From NCBI RefSeq assembly GCF_900096945.1, contig NZ_FMKA01000002.1, positions 124,001-188,000 on the forward strand: a stretch of 64,000 bases of DNA, read 5' to 3'. Origin of the DNA: Anaerobium acetethylicum. Its GTDB lineage: Bacteria > Bacillota > Clostridia > Lachnospirales > Lachnospiraceae. This document shows positions 18,284-25,740 of the stretch, in pieces. The notes beneath the pieces were generated by a model, which was given only the letters and a program-made list of their open reading frames with translations, was not told the DNA's origin and searched no databases. Both the position numbers and the translations under genes were made by a program. Numbering within the stretch: position 1 is the first letter of the stretch; each line of letters begins with the position of its first letter.

Positions 18284-18312
18284 ATTGTATCGGAAAAACA
18301 GGGCATAGTAAA
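18284..18312 (-). promoter_or_regulatory. Promoter for the cyclophilin gene
   Basis: The minus strand reads TTTACT (18307-18312), a 17-base spacer and TACAAT (18284-18289). Confidence 0.6.
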
Positions 18313-18320
18313 GTGAAAAA

Positions 18321-18349
18321 TGTGAAAAACATAAGGCCTGTGGTATAAT
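18321..18349 (+). promoter_or_regulatory. Promoter for the HAD-remnant/GNAT gene
   Basis: TGTGAA (18321-18326), a 17-base spacer and TATAAT (18344-18349) with an extended TGG. It is divergent from, and only a few bases away from, the cyclophilin promoter. Confidence 0.6.
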
Positions 18350-18391
18350 TCTGTTACTAAAGTCCACGCTGCAGACAGTAGTAACACGCTT

Positions 18392-18434
18392 TGCGATGCG
18401 CAGAAATGGCCGCAATTCGTCATTTCGCGCTGCA
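18392..18434 (+). promoter_or_regulatory. Strong hairpin in the GNAT leader next to the ribosome site
   Basis: TGCG-GCGC-GAAATG pairs with CATTTC-GCGC-TGCA, giving about 14 pairs with two small bulges (AT and A) and a 12-base loop. It ends seven bases before the GGGAGGAAAGG ribosome site and lacks a T-run, so it is not a terminator. It could affect RNA stability or ribosome access. Confidence 0.55.
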
Positions 18435-18458
18435 AGCCACGGGAGGAAAGGACAGGAT

Positions 18459-19316
18459 ATGCTTAAGGGAGTCGTTATCAATATTGAAAAAGAGGACCTC
18501 ACTGAAATCGCAGGAATTGAAATATTCACGGAAAGCCTGGGGATGACAGGGGTGAAAATAAAAAAACAGTCACTGGAAGAAAAGGGCGCAGTCAGTCTGG
18601 AGCCTGGAGAGCAGCCAAATGAATGGGTGATGATTGCTGACAGCATGAAGGGAGTCCGTGCAGCCAGTAAGGCTGGGATCCCATGCATAGGCTATCAGAA
18701 GCCGGGGCCGGATTCTGAATACCTGCAAGGGGTCCTGTACATCATAGAAGGGTTTGAAGAAATAGATTCCGAATGGGTCAATAATGTGTACAAGAGAAGC
18801 AGGGGTGAACCCTGGACAATCGCTGAAACGGACAGGCTGATCATCCGCGAGATGACCCTGGATGATGTGGATGATCTATGGAAACTATATGAAGATCCTG
18901 AAATCACCCGGTATATGGATGGACTCAGCGGCGACAGGGGGAAGGAAACGGAACTGATGGCGGCTTATATAAAGATGATGTACGGATTTTTCGAATACGG
19001 GCTGTGGGCTGTTGTGGAAAAATCCACGGGCAGGCTTGCTGGCCGGGCCGGGCTCTCGAACAGGGAGACGGAGGATGGTATGGAGGTCGAGCTTGGATAC
19101 ATGGTGGGACTGCCGTTCCAGAAGCAGGGATATGCATACGAAGCCTGCACGGCAGTGCTGGATTATGCAAAAAATATCCTCTGCCTGGACAGAATCGCTT
19201 GCTATATCAGGGAAGGAAACATCCCTTCCATCAGACTTGCAAAAAAGCTTGGGTTCAGGTTAAGGGGAAAAACAGAAAACGGAGATACCCTGGCATATGA
19301 GATTGAGCTGGTTTAA
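18459..19316 (+). CDS. GNAT acetyltransferase with N-terminal HAD-phosphatase remnant
   Basis: The protein of 285 residues starts at the ATG at 18459 behind GGGAGGAAAGG. About residues 1-110 resemble the C-terminal part of a HAD phosphatase: VMIADSMKGVRAASKAGIPCIGY looks like motif IV with its Gly-x2-Ala-Ala-x2-Ala-Gly pattern. No N-terminal DxDGT nucleophile motif is present. Residues about 125-285 form a RimJ/RimL-type GNAT domain (TDRLIIREMTLDDVDDLW; then GYMVGLPFQKQGYAYEA for acetyl-CoA; SIRLAKKLGF). The acetyl acceptor is unknown. The fusion suggests a retasked HAD fold as a sensor or docking piece. Confidence 0.82.
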   Translation: MLKGVVINIEKEDLTEIAGIEIFTESLGMTGVKIKKQSLEEKGAVSLEPGEQPNEWVMIADSMKGVRAASKAGIPCIGYQKPGPDSEYLQGVLYIIEGFEEIDSEWVNNVYKRSRGEPWTIAETDRLIIREMTLDDVDDLWKLYEDPEITRYMDGLSGDRGKETELMAAYIKMMYGFFEYGLWAVVEKSTGRLAGRAGLSNRETEDGMEVELGYMVGLPFQKQGYAYEACTAVLDYAKNILCLDRIACYIREGNIPSIRLAKKLGFRLRGKTENGDTLAYEIELV

Positions 19317-19436
19317 TCAATCATATCAAAGGGGTGAAAACAAAGCAAAAAAAGACAAAACAATGTAATAACGAAAAAACATGCCTCGAAAACAAAATAG
19401 GTGTGGTAAAGGTGGGGATGCCGGTGTAAAATAAAA

Positions 19437-19481
19437 GATAACTGTTCAGAACTCTTGTCATGCGAGGTGTATTTATGCTGA
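19437..19481 (-). repeat. Dispersed intergenic repeat, copy C (reverse orientation)
   Basis: On the minus strand it reads TCAGCATAAATACACCTCGC then ATGACAAGAGTTCTGAACAG and TTATC. It aligns along its full length with copies A and B. It lies in the 243-base gap before parA. Confidence 0.72.
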
Positions 19482-19485
19482 ATTT

Positions 19486-19510
19486 GCATAAATACCCGGG
19501 ATATTTATGC
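19486..19510 (+). promoter_or_regulatory. Perfect hairpin upstream of parA
   Basis: GCATAAATA and TATTTATGC pair perfectly around CCCGGGA. The left arm can pair instead with TTTATGC at the edge of repeat copy C, so two mutually exclusive folds exist. No T-run follows. The rest of the 19317-19559 gap holds an A-rich stretch without a clear gene or promoter. Confidence 0.55.
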
Positions 19511-19559
19511 GGCGGAGGATGAGTGTTTTTAAAAAAGCCGGAAAGGATGTATTGGCAAA

Positions 19560-20348
19560 ATGGAAACAAAAGTGATATGTTTTGCAAACAACAAGGGAGG
19601 CAGCGGAAAATCGACGACCTGCTCAAATATCGGATACGGGCTTACCCTGCTTGGGAAAAAAGTCCTGCTGATTGACGGGGATATGCAGCTCAACCTGTCC
19701 CTGGCATTTTTTGCAGAGGAAAAGGTCCTGGAGTTTGCAAGGGGCGAAAAAAACCTCTACCACGCAATCAGGGATAAGAAGGATCTTTCGGAATTCATAC
19801 TGAATACAGAGTACGAGGGCCTTGACCTTGTTCCCTCATCGACCCTGATGAGTTCCATAGAATATGAGCTTTTTACAAAATGGCAGAGGGAATATATCCT
19901 GAAGAAATGTCTTGAAAACGTGAAGGCATCAGGGGTATATGACTATATCCTCATTGATGCGCCTCCGACGCTTGGCGGCTGGGTGATGAACATCCTGTGC
20001 GCTTCGGACAATCTGATCATTCCGGTTGAAGCAAGTCCATGGGGGCTCTTCGGACTGGCCAACATGTTCGAATTCCTGAATGAAGTGAAGCAGATTGCTC
20101 CAGACCTTTCCCTGATGGGCATCGCAATCACCAAGGTTGACGAAAGGAAGAACTATTTCAAGCAGACGATCGAGACCCTTCAGGAGATCGACAACGTCCA
20201 TCTGTTCAGTTCCTATGTACGCGTCGACAGTTCCGTGGAATGGGCCCAGGACAACAGCAAACCTGTCATAGCCTACAAAAGGAGCAGCAGGAGCGCGAAG
20301 GAATACATGAGCCTTGCAGAGGAGGTAAACAGCTATGGCAGTAGGTAA
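19560..20348 (+). CDS. ParA/Soj-family ATPase
   Basis: The protein of 262 residues has the deviant Walker A FANNKGGSGKSTTCSNIGYGL, Walker A' (LLIDGDMQLNLS) and Walker B DYILIDAPPTLGG. These are the marks of ParA-type partition ATPases. Such proteins position DNA or protein cargo with a ParB partner. It overlaps the ParB-like gene by 14 bases. No plasmid replication gene, parS-like array or integrase is in view, so this is an orphan chromosomal pair. GGAAAGGAT lies some 15 bases upstream of the ATG, a slightly long spacing. Confidence 0.88.
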   Translation: METKVICFANNKGGSGKSTTCSNIGYGLTLLGKKVLLIDGDMQLNLSLAFFAEEKVLEFARGEKNLYHAIRDKKDLSEFILNTEYEGLDLVPSSTLMSSIEYELFTKWQREYILKKCLENVKASGVYDYILIDAPPTLGGWVMNILCASDNLIIPVEASPWGLFGLANMFEFLNEVKQIAPDLSLMGIAITKVDERKNYFKQTIETLQEIDNVHLFSSYVRVDSSVEWAQDNSKPVIAYKRSSRSAKEYMSLAEEVNSYGSR

Positions 20349-20865
20349 GGGAAGCATCATAAGGGCAACAAATGCCAGTGCGGCAGCAGAAGAGAAAAAT
20401 AAAAAGGCAGCCATATCTGCAGGGGCAGAGACGGCAGCGAAGGAAAAGAGAAAAACGGCTGAACATCAGGCGGCAGCGCTGGCATCGGTAAGGAACCCCC
20501 TGGCCGAAATACCGCTTGCTGAGATCCATCAGGTTCCGGAAAAATGGATGGGACGCAGAAGAAATGCCGGCTCCGTTTCAGAGCTTGCGGAATCAATCAG
20601 AAGGCATGGCATGATAGAGCCGGTGATTCTCCGCCAGATGGAAGACAATAGGTTCCAGCTCCTCTCGGGATACAGGCGCTTTTGCGCAGTACAGGAGCTT
20701 GGCCAGAGCACCATTACTGCAAGGGTGCTCGAAGGGGTAGCGGATCAGGAAGCACAGGAAATTTATAATGATCTCCATGGAATCGCTGAGAGAAGTAGTA
20801 TGCACGAAGCTAAATTCCAGGCAATATCAATGGTATCGGGAACTCTTCCCGACTATCTGCTTTAG
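20335..20865 (+). CDS. ParB N-terminal-domain protein lacking the HTH
   Basis: The protein of 176 residues starts inside parA (CAGAGGAGGTAAACAGCT upstream). Residues 1-55 are a low-complexity Ala/Lys/Glu tail. About 58-140 are a ParB-N/CTPase fold: IPLAEIHQVPE, then SVSELAESIRRHGMIEPVIL and the CTP-motif GYRRFCAVQELG. The protein then stops after about 35 more residues, so the parS-binding helix-turn-helix and dimerisation domain of a full ParB are missing. It could be a truncated gene or a ParB-like adaptor that meets ParA through its basic N-terminus. Confidence 0.8.
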   Translation: MAVGKGSIIRATNASAAAEEKNKKAAISAGAETAAKEKRKTAEHQAAALASVRNPLAEIPLAEIHQVPEKWMGRRRNAGSVSELAESIRRHGMIEPVILRQMEDNRFQLLSGYRRFCAVQELGQSTITARVLEGVADQEAQEIYNDLHGIAERSSMHEAKFQAISMVSGTLPDYLL

Positions 20866-20929
20866 TAAAACCACCTGAAATGACAAATGTTGAATTTTGT
20901 TGTTTTGGGTGTTTTTATATTTAATCATA

Positions 20930-20958
20930 TTGCTTTGTGTTGGTTTGTGTATTATAAT
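20930..20958 (+). promoter_or_regulatory. Promoter for the iron alcohol dehydrogenase gene
   Basis: TTGCTT (20930-20935), a 17-base spacer and TATAAT (20953-20958). The predicted leader is about 110 bases; its TTCTATAGTTACACAGGA stretch is weakly like the right end of the dispersed repeat. Confidence 0.65.
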
Positions 20959-21075
20959 GGTGTCAGACAAAGGCTTTGTAGCAGCGATCCAGGACTAAGC
21001 GTTCTATAGTTACACAGGATGCACCAAAATTGCTGAACCAGCAAAGATATTTCATGCAGTGGGGAGAAAATAAAG

Positions 21076-22221
21076 ATGAACAGCTTTGACATAAAAACGA
21101 AAATATATTTTGGAGAGAATGCCCTGGACAGGCTTCTGAACATTCCATATAAGAAGGTCCTTGTGATAACCGATCCTTTTGTGGTCAAGAGCGGCATGAT
21201 TACGATGATCACCTACCGCTTAGAGGAGGGCGGGACCGAATACGAGATTTTCAAGGATGTTGTCCCCGACCCTCCCATCGAAAAAGTAGTTACAGGAGTG
21301 CAGAAGCTCCTTGAATACCAGCCGGAAGCGATTGTTGCAGTAGGCGGCGGATCGGCTATAGATTCGGCAAAGGCGATTAAGGAATTTGCCGTGCGAATCG
21401 GAAATATGGGCGACATCGGGCTTATCGCAATACCGACTACCAGTGGTACCGGTTCCGAGGTAACGGCGTTCTCTGTTATTTCAGATCCGGAAAACCAGAT
21501 CAAGTATCCCATGGTTTCAGACAGCCTCATACCGACCGAGGCGATACTGGATGCGGAGCTTGTGAAAAGCGTGCCGCCTGCCATAACGGCGGACACGGGA
21601 ATGGACGTACTCACCCACGCCATAGAAGCATATGTGAGCATAAACAACAATGAATTTTCAGCAGCGCTTGCAGAAAAATCAATAGAAATCTGCGGTGTAT
21701 GGCTCCTGAGAGCATATCTGGACGGAAACGACATGCATGCCAGAAAGAAGATGCATGTCGCTTCATGCCTTGCCGGTCTTGCCTTCAATTCGGCCAGTCT
21801 GGGCCTGAATCATGGAATGGCCCATCCCCTTGGGGCTAATTTCCATATACCTCATGGCCGGGCAAATGCCATGCTTCTGCCTCATATTATCGAGTTCAAC
21901 AGCGACATCAATATACACAGTAAGAGCCGTGACCACTATCTGCCGGCGGTAAGGAAGTACTGCAATATAGCAAAGCTTCTCGGTCTCAATAACTTCAACG
22001 AGATCACGACGGTGCGCGCCCTTGTAAACTGGATACAGTTCATGCTCAAGGAGATGAATATTCCGATTTCCGTATCACAGACCGAAAAAGTGACAGAAGC
22101 AGAATATATGGCGAAGCTGGATGTGCTTGCTGAAGCAGCGCTGAAAGACGGATGCACGGCAACGAATCCAAGGATACCAGCAAAAGAGCAGATCGTTGAA
22201 ATCTACAGGAAGCTCTGGTAG
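21076..22221 (+). CDS. Iron-containing alcohol dehydrogenase (PduQ/1-propanol dehydrogenase-like)
   Basis: This protein of 381 residues is a complete group III Fe-ADH. It has the NAD-binding VAVGGGSAIDSAKAIKEF, the PTTSGTGSEVTAFSVI loop and the metal-binding TGMDVLTHAIEAYVS and LNHGMAHPLGANFHIPHGRANA. It interconverts an aldehyde and an alcohol with NAD(P)H. The exact substrate is unclear; fermentative ethanol or propanol formation is the usual role. AGTGGGGAGAAAATAAAG precedes the ATG. A terminator follows, so it is a single-gene unit. Confidence 0.93.
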   Translation: MNSFDIKTKIYFGENALDRLLNIPYKKVLVITDPFVVKSGMITMITYRLEEGGTEYEIFKDVVPDPPIEKVVTGVQKLLEYQPEAIVAVGGGSAIDSAKAIKEFAVRIGNMGDIGLIAIPTTSGTGSEVTAFSVISDPENQIKYPMVSDSLIPTEAILDAELVKSVPPAITADTGMDVLTHAIEAYVSINNNEFSAALAEKSIEICGVWLLRAYLDGNDMHARKKMHVASCLAGLAFNSASLGLNHGMAHPLGANFHIPHGRANAMLLPHIIEFNSDINIHSKSRDHYLPAVRKYCNIAKLLGLNNFNEITTVRALVNWIQFMLKEMNIPISVSQTEKVTEAEYMAKLDVLAEAALKDGCTATNPRIPAKEQIVEIYRKLW

Positions 22222-22256
22222 GATTCACATCTTCATAATTTATAAAAACAATCAGG

Positions 22257-22295
22257 CACGGGCCGGGAAAACATATTCCGGTACCGTGTTTTTTT
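22257..22295 (+). terminator. Terminator after the alcohol dehydrogenase gene
   Basis: CACGG/CCGTG with an inner CCGG/CCGG block forms the stem and is followed by seven T. Confidence 0.88.
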
Positions 22296-22303
22296 GTTTT
22301 CAA

Positions 22304-22345
22304 AGGAAAGTTCATTCTATGTCATCTCATAGGAAAGTTCATCCT
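22304..22345 (+). repeat. Direct repeat of a ribosome-site-like 15-mer
   Basis: AGGAAAGTTCATTCT (22304-22318) and AGGAAAGTTCATCCT (22331-22345) match at 14 of 15 positions with a 27-base period. The first copy is placed as a Shine-Dalgarno site for the small ORF at 22319. Confidence 0.8.
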
Positions 22346-22441
22346 GTGAAATCAAAAAAAGCTCCATGTGGGACATGTGTTTATGAGATGGGGAAAAATG
22401 GAGAAAAAAATAAATGTGAAAAATCTGCGAAACTACTTTAA
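22319..22441 (+). CDS. Possible small basic Cys-containing protein (40 aa)
   Basis: The ATG at 22319 is 8 bases after AAAGGAAAG and opens a 40-codon frame, MSSHRKVHPVKSKKAPCGTC onward. It has about a dozen Lys/Arg residues and three Cys (CGTC pair plus one). The ORF track merges it with an upstream extension that crosses the terminator. I recognise no family. In its favour are the well-placed ribosome site and compact basic composition. Against it are the small size, the duplicated upstream element and the lack of a separate promoter. Confidence 0.3.
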   Translation: MSSHRKVHPVKSKKAPCGTCVYEMGKNGEKNKCEKSAKLL

Positions 22442-22465
22442 AAACAAATGGTTTTTATATATAAT
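22437..22465 (+). promoter_or_regulatory. Promoter for mreB/mbl
   Basis: TTTAAA (22437-22442), a 17-base spacer and TATAAT (22460-22465), giving a leader of about 70 bases. Confidence 0.55.
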
Positions 22466-22539
22466 GTAGAAAGATGCGTTTAATTAACAGAACTATTGGA
22501 AAATTGAAAATAGACCAATGAATTTGAAAGGGGTACAAT

Positions 22540-23529
22540 ATGTTATCAACTGATATTGGAATCGATTTAGGAACAGCTAGTATACTTGTGTATGTAAAAG
22601 GCAAAGGGGTTGTATTAAAGGAACCTTCAGTAGTAGCTTTCGACAGAGATACGAATAAGATAAAAGCAATCGGAGAAGAAGCAAGGCTTATGATCGGAAG
22701 GACGCCGGGAAATATTATCGCGGTCAGACCTTTGAGACAGGGTGTTATCTCTGATTACTCAGTAACTGAAAAAATGCTTAAATATTTCATTCAGAAAGCG
22801 CTCGGCAAGAAGCCTTTCAGAAAGCCGAGAATCAGCGTATGTGTACCGAGCGGGGTTACGGAAGTTGAAAAGAAGGCAGTTGAAGATGCAACTTACCAGG
22901 CAGGCGCAAGGGAAGTTTCCATCATTGAAGAGCCTATTGCAGCAGCAATCGGTGCGGGAATCGATATTTCCAAACCATGCGGAAATATGATTGTTGATAT
23001 AGGCGGTGGAACTTCAGATATCGCAGTTATTTCCCTGGGCGGCACTGTAGTCAGCACGTCAATCAAAATCGCAGGCGATGATTTCGACGAAGCGATCGTG
23101 CGTTACATGCGTAAAAAGCATAACCTTCTGATTGGTGAAAGAACTGCAGAAGACATCAAAATCAAAATCGGTTCAGCATACAAGAGGGCGGAAGTGGCAA
23201 CAATGGACGTCAGAGGACGTAACCTTGTTACCGGCCTTCCAAAAACGATTACGGTCACTTCAGATGAAACGGAAGAGGCTTTAAGGGAAGCTACTTCACA
23301 GATTGTGGAAGCAGTACACAGCGTTCTGGAGAGAACACCACCTGAACTTGCAGCGGATATAGCAGACAGGGGAATCGTTCTTACAGGCGGCGGATGCCTC
23401 CTTCAGGGACTGGAAGAACTTATTGAAGAAAAGACAGGAATCAATACGATGACAGCGGAAGATCCGATGACTGCAGTAGCAATCGGAACCGGAAAATATG
23501 TTGAATTCCTCAGCGGAAAAAGAGACTAA
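22540..23529 (+). CDS. mbl: Rod shape-determining actin homologue MreB/Mbl
   Basis: The protein of 329 residues has the actin-fold phosphate motifs IGIDLGTASILVYVKGKG and NMIVDIGGGTSDIAVISLGG, and the adenosine motif GIVLTGGGCLLQGLEELI. It polymerises on the inner membrane and guides lateral wall synthesis. I prefer the Mbl-type label because the following genes are flgF and flgG homologues, the same order as mbl-flhO-flhP in Bacillus subtilis; sequence alone does not separate Mbl from MreB. GAAAGGGGTACAAT precedes the start. Confidence 0.93.
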   Translation: MLSTDIGIDLGTASILVYVKGKGVVLKEPSVVAFDRDTNKIKAIGEEARLMIGRTPGNIIAVRPLRQGVISDYSVTEKMLKYFIQKALGKKPFRKPRISVCVPSGVTEVEKKAVEDATYQAGAREVSIIEEPIAAAIGAGIDISKPCGNMIVDIGGGTSDIAVISLGGTVVSTSIKIAGDDFDEAIVRYMRKKHNLLIGERTAEDIKIKIGSAYKRAEVATMDVRGRNLVTGLPKTITVTSDETEEALREATSQIVEAVHSVLERTPPELAADIADRGIVLTGGGCLLQGLEELIEEKTGINTMTAEDPMTAVAIGTGKYVEFLSGKRD

Positions 23530-23562
23530 TCATATTCAGAATAAAAAGCAGGAGATAATCGG

Positions 23563-24333
23563 ATGGTAAAAGGTTTATATACAGCACATACTGGAATGAT
23601 CAATCAGCAGAACAGGCTCGATGTCCTTACCAACAACCTGGCTAATTCGGCAACGAACGGCTACAAGAAGGAAGGGGCTACATCGCAGTCTTTTGATTCT
23701 GTCATGGCAGCTAAGATCAAAGATTCTTCAGAAGCCTTTGCCGCCAGAAGACTTGGCGGAATGAACATGGGCGTCAAAGTTGGAGAAACCTATACCGATT
23801 ACAGCCAGGGTTCTTTTAAAGTCACAGAGAATACCTATGACTTGGCATTGGAGGGGGATGGATTTTTTGCCATTTCCTTTACCGATCAGAACGGCGGGCA
23901 GTCCGTCAAATATACCAGGGACGGATCATTTACCCTTTCGAGCGAAGGGTATCTTGTAACCAAGGATGGGGACTATGTACAGGGCAGTAATGGAAATATC
24001 CGGATAAATGTTTCGGCGGACGTTGAAATTGACAGCCTTGGCAATATTTATGAAAATGGAATTCTTGCCGATAAAATAAGTGTAGTTGATTTTGAAGACA
24101 GCAGCTATTTGGAAAAATACGGCGAGAATATGTACAATCTGACAGAAGGCGGAACATTCAGGGTGTCTGAAGCTATCGTGCATCAGGGATATCTCGAAAC
24201 ATCGAATGTGAACGTCATTAGGGAAATGGTAGAAATGATCAATGTCACCCGTGCTTACGAGACAAACCAGAAGGTGATACAGACCATTGACGAAACCCTT
24301 GATAAGGCAGTCAATACAGTCGGAAGAGTATAA
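23563..24333 (+). CDS. Flagellar basal-body rod protein FlgF/FlhO type
   Basis: The protein of 256 residues has the flagellar rod/hook N-terminal signature MVKGLYTAHTGMINQQNRLDVLTNNLANSATNGYKKEG. The C-terminal motif SNVNVIREMVEMINVTRAYETNQKVIQTID completes the coiled-coil ends that stack in the rod. It is a part of the axial rod of the flagellum. It follows mbl by 33 bases. A partial copy of the dispersed repeat lies just behind it. Confidence 0.9.
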   Translation: MVKGLYTAHTGMINQQNRLDVLTNNLANSATNGYKKEGATSQSFDSVMAAKIKDSSEAFAARRLGGMNMGVKVGETYTDYSQGSFKVTENTYDLALEGDGFFAISFTDQNGGQSVKYTRDGSFTLSSEGYLVTKDGDYVQGSNGNIRINVSADVEIDSLGNIYENGILADKISVVDFEDSSYLEKYGENMYNLTEGGTFRVSEAIVHQGYLETSNVNVIREMVEMINVTRAYETNQKVIQTIDETLDKAVNTVGRV

Positions 24334-24345
24334 ACGCAGGTATCC

Positions 24346-24377
24346 AGAGCCGCTGTTTCGTGAGGCGTTGTTATGCA
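24346..24377 (-). repeat. Partial dispersed repeat, copy D (reverse orientation)
   Basis: On the minus strand TGCATAACAACGCCTCACGA followed by AACAGCGGCTCT aligns with the left two-thirds of copy A (GCATAAGAACGCCTCGCGGGACAG). The adjoining TTATGCA-N4-TGCATAA is a perfect 7-bp hairpin. Confidence 0.5.
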
Positions 24378-24421
24378 GGTATGCATAAGAACCCCAATTT
24401 TTCAGAGAGAGGTACACGAAT

Positions 24422-25237
24422 ATGATGAGAGCACTATGGTCAGCTGCTTCAGGCATGATTGCCCAACAGACCAGCGTTGACACGATTTCCAATAACCTCG
24501 CCAATGTAAATACGACAGGTTATAAAACAGAGACTGCGGAATTTAAATCCCTGCTCTATCAGACATTACAGACCAGGAGCACAAGTGCGAACGGTTCTGA
24601 CAAGCCGGTTCCAGCCCAGGTCGGACTTGGTGTGCGAACAGCTTCCATCACTTCCCGAATGAGCCAGGGAGCCCTGACTGCTACGGAAAGCGATACTGAT
24701 TTCGCCATTTCCGGTTCAGGATTCTTTGCTGTAAGAGGAGAGGATGGGGAAACCTATTATACCAGAAACGGTGACTTCAACTATATGGTCGGAACGAACG
24801 GCATGATGCTTGCAAACAGCGCCGGGCTTCCTGTGCTTGACTCGAATGGTAATGCCATCGAATTCGGTCCGGAGATAGACACCAGCAAGATCACCATCAG
24901 CGAGACAGGACAGCTCATGTATCCTGATGAGACGAACAATCCACAGTCGCTTGGATTTTCCATTGGAATTTTCCAGTTCAGCAATCCGGCCGGACTTGAA
25001 AAGACTTCCGGAAGCCTTATGAAAGAAACGGCAGCTTCGGCTGCGGCAATCAATGAAGCGACGGGACTGAATATCGTAAAAAGCACGATCAGCCAGGGCT
25101 ACCTTGAGTCGTCCAACGTGCAGGTAGTTGACGAGATGGTAAACATGATTGTGGCACAGCGGGCTTACGAAATGAATTCAAAGGCAATCCAGGCGGCTGA
25201 TGACATGCTCAGCCAGGCGAATAATTTGAGAAGGTAG
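24422..25237 (+). CDS. Flagellar basal-body rod protein FlgG/FlhP type
   Basis: The protein of 271 residues has the N-terminal motif MRALWSAASGMIAQQTSVDTISNNLANVNTTGYK, a central DFAISGSGFFAV domain and the C-terminal SNVQVVDEMVNMIVAQRAYEMNSKAIQAAD. This is the distal-rod FlgG pattern. The ATG at 24422 is directly followed by a second at 24425; either could be used behind GAGAGAGG. It is paired with the upstream FlgF-type gene. Confidence 0.92.
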   Translation: MMRALWSAASGMIAQQTSVDTISNNLANVNTTGYKTETAEFKSLLYQTLQTRSTSANGSDKPVPAQVGLGVRTASITSRMSQGALTATESDTDFAISGSGFFAVRGEDGETYYTRNGDFNYMVGTNGMMLANSAGLPVLDSNGNAIEFGPEIDTSKITISETGQLMYPDETNNPQSLGFSIGIFQFSNPAGLEKTSGSLMKETAASAAAINEATGLNIVKSTISQGYLESSNVQVVDEMVNMIVAQRAYEMNSKAIQAADDMLSQANNLRR

Positions 25238-25244
25238 GCGGGAT

Positions 25245-25604
25245 ATGACATCGATTGGCAGTTTGGGTTCTGCATATCAGGCAGATATCTATAATAAAAC
25301 AGACAGGACGGATAAACTGGAAGACAACCTTTCGGGAAATCTGTCTTCGAAAGCGGATGAAGAGCTGATGGAGGTCTGTAAGGATTTTGAGGCATACTTT
25401 ACAGAACAGGTATTCAAGGCAATGAAGAAGATGGTCCCTGAGAGCGGGGAATCATCTTCGTCCATAACCCAGATGTCGGACTATATGGAGGACAGCCTCT
25501 ACCAGAATTATGCAGAAGCTGCTTCAGACGGCGAAGGGATGGGGATTGCCCAGACTCTTTACGACCAGATGAAAAGGAATTCATGTTTTTTCATGCAAGC
25601 ATGA
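25245..25604 (+). CDS. FlgJ N-terminal (rod-binding) domain protein
   Basis: The protein of 119 residues has an unstructured start and the rod-binding domain ELMEVCKDFEAYFTEQVFKAMKKMVP then YAEAASDGEGMGIAQTLYDQM. It lacks the muramidase half found in proteobacterial FlgJ, as is usual for Firmicutes. It caps or scaffolds rod assembly. It begins 8 bases after flgG. The last residues (RNSCFFMQA) look slightly run on compared with the family. Confidence 0.85.
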   Translation: MTSIGSLGSAYQADIYNKTDRTDKLEDNLSGNLSSKADEELMEVCKDFEAYFTEQVFKAMKKMVPESGESSSSITQMSDYMEDSLYQNYAEAASDGEGMGIAQTLYDQMKRNSCFFMQA

Positions 25605-25647
25605 AACACATGACTTTGGGACCCTGGTATCATAATATATAAATATG

Positions 25648-25676
25648 AGCTGTCTCACACAGAGGCAGCTTTTTTA
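25648..25676 (+). terminator. Terminator after the flagellar rod genes
   Basis: AGCTGTCTC and GAGGCAGCT form a 9-bp stem with one mismatch and are followed by TTTTT. Confidence 0.8.
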
Positions 25677-25740
25677 GCTCATAGGCGGGTGCCTGTAAGA
25701 GAAAAATGCTTCCTGTGGAAGTGCACTCATAAAAAAGGAT

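Noticed and set aside
19519-19575. 18-codon frame MSVFKKAGKDVLAKWKQK overlapping the parA start
   Set aside because: The peptide is amphipathic, but GGCGGAGG abuts the ATG with no spacing; there is too little support to annotate it.
19560-20865. Plasmid or integrative-element partition locus
   Set aside because: There are no replication, relaxase or integrase genes and no parS-like repeats near the pair; it is kept as an orphan ParA/ParB-N pair.
22196-22441. 81-aa ORF as given in the track
   Set aside because: It begins inside the alcohol dehydrogenase gene and reads through its terminator; only the last 40 codons have a placed ribosome site and are listed separately.
25621-25645. Promoter around CATAATATATAA before recD2
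   Set aside because: There is no acceptable -35 at proper spacing, and a terminator lies just downstream.
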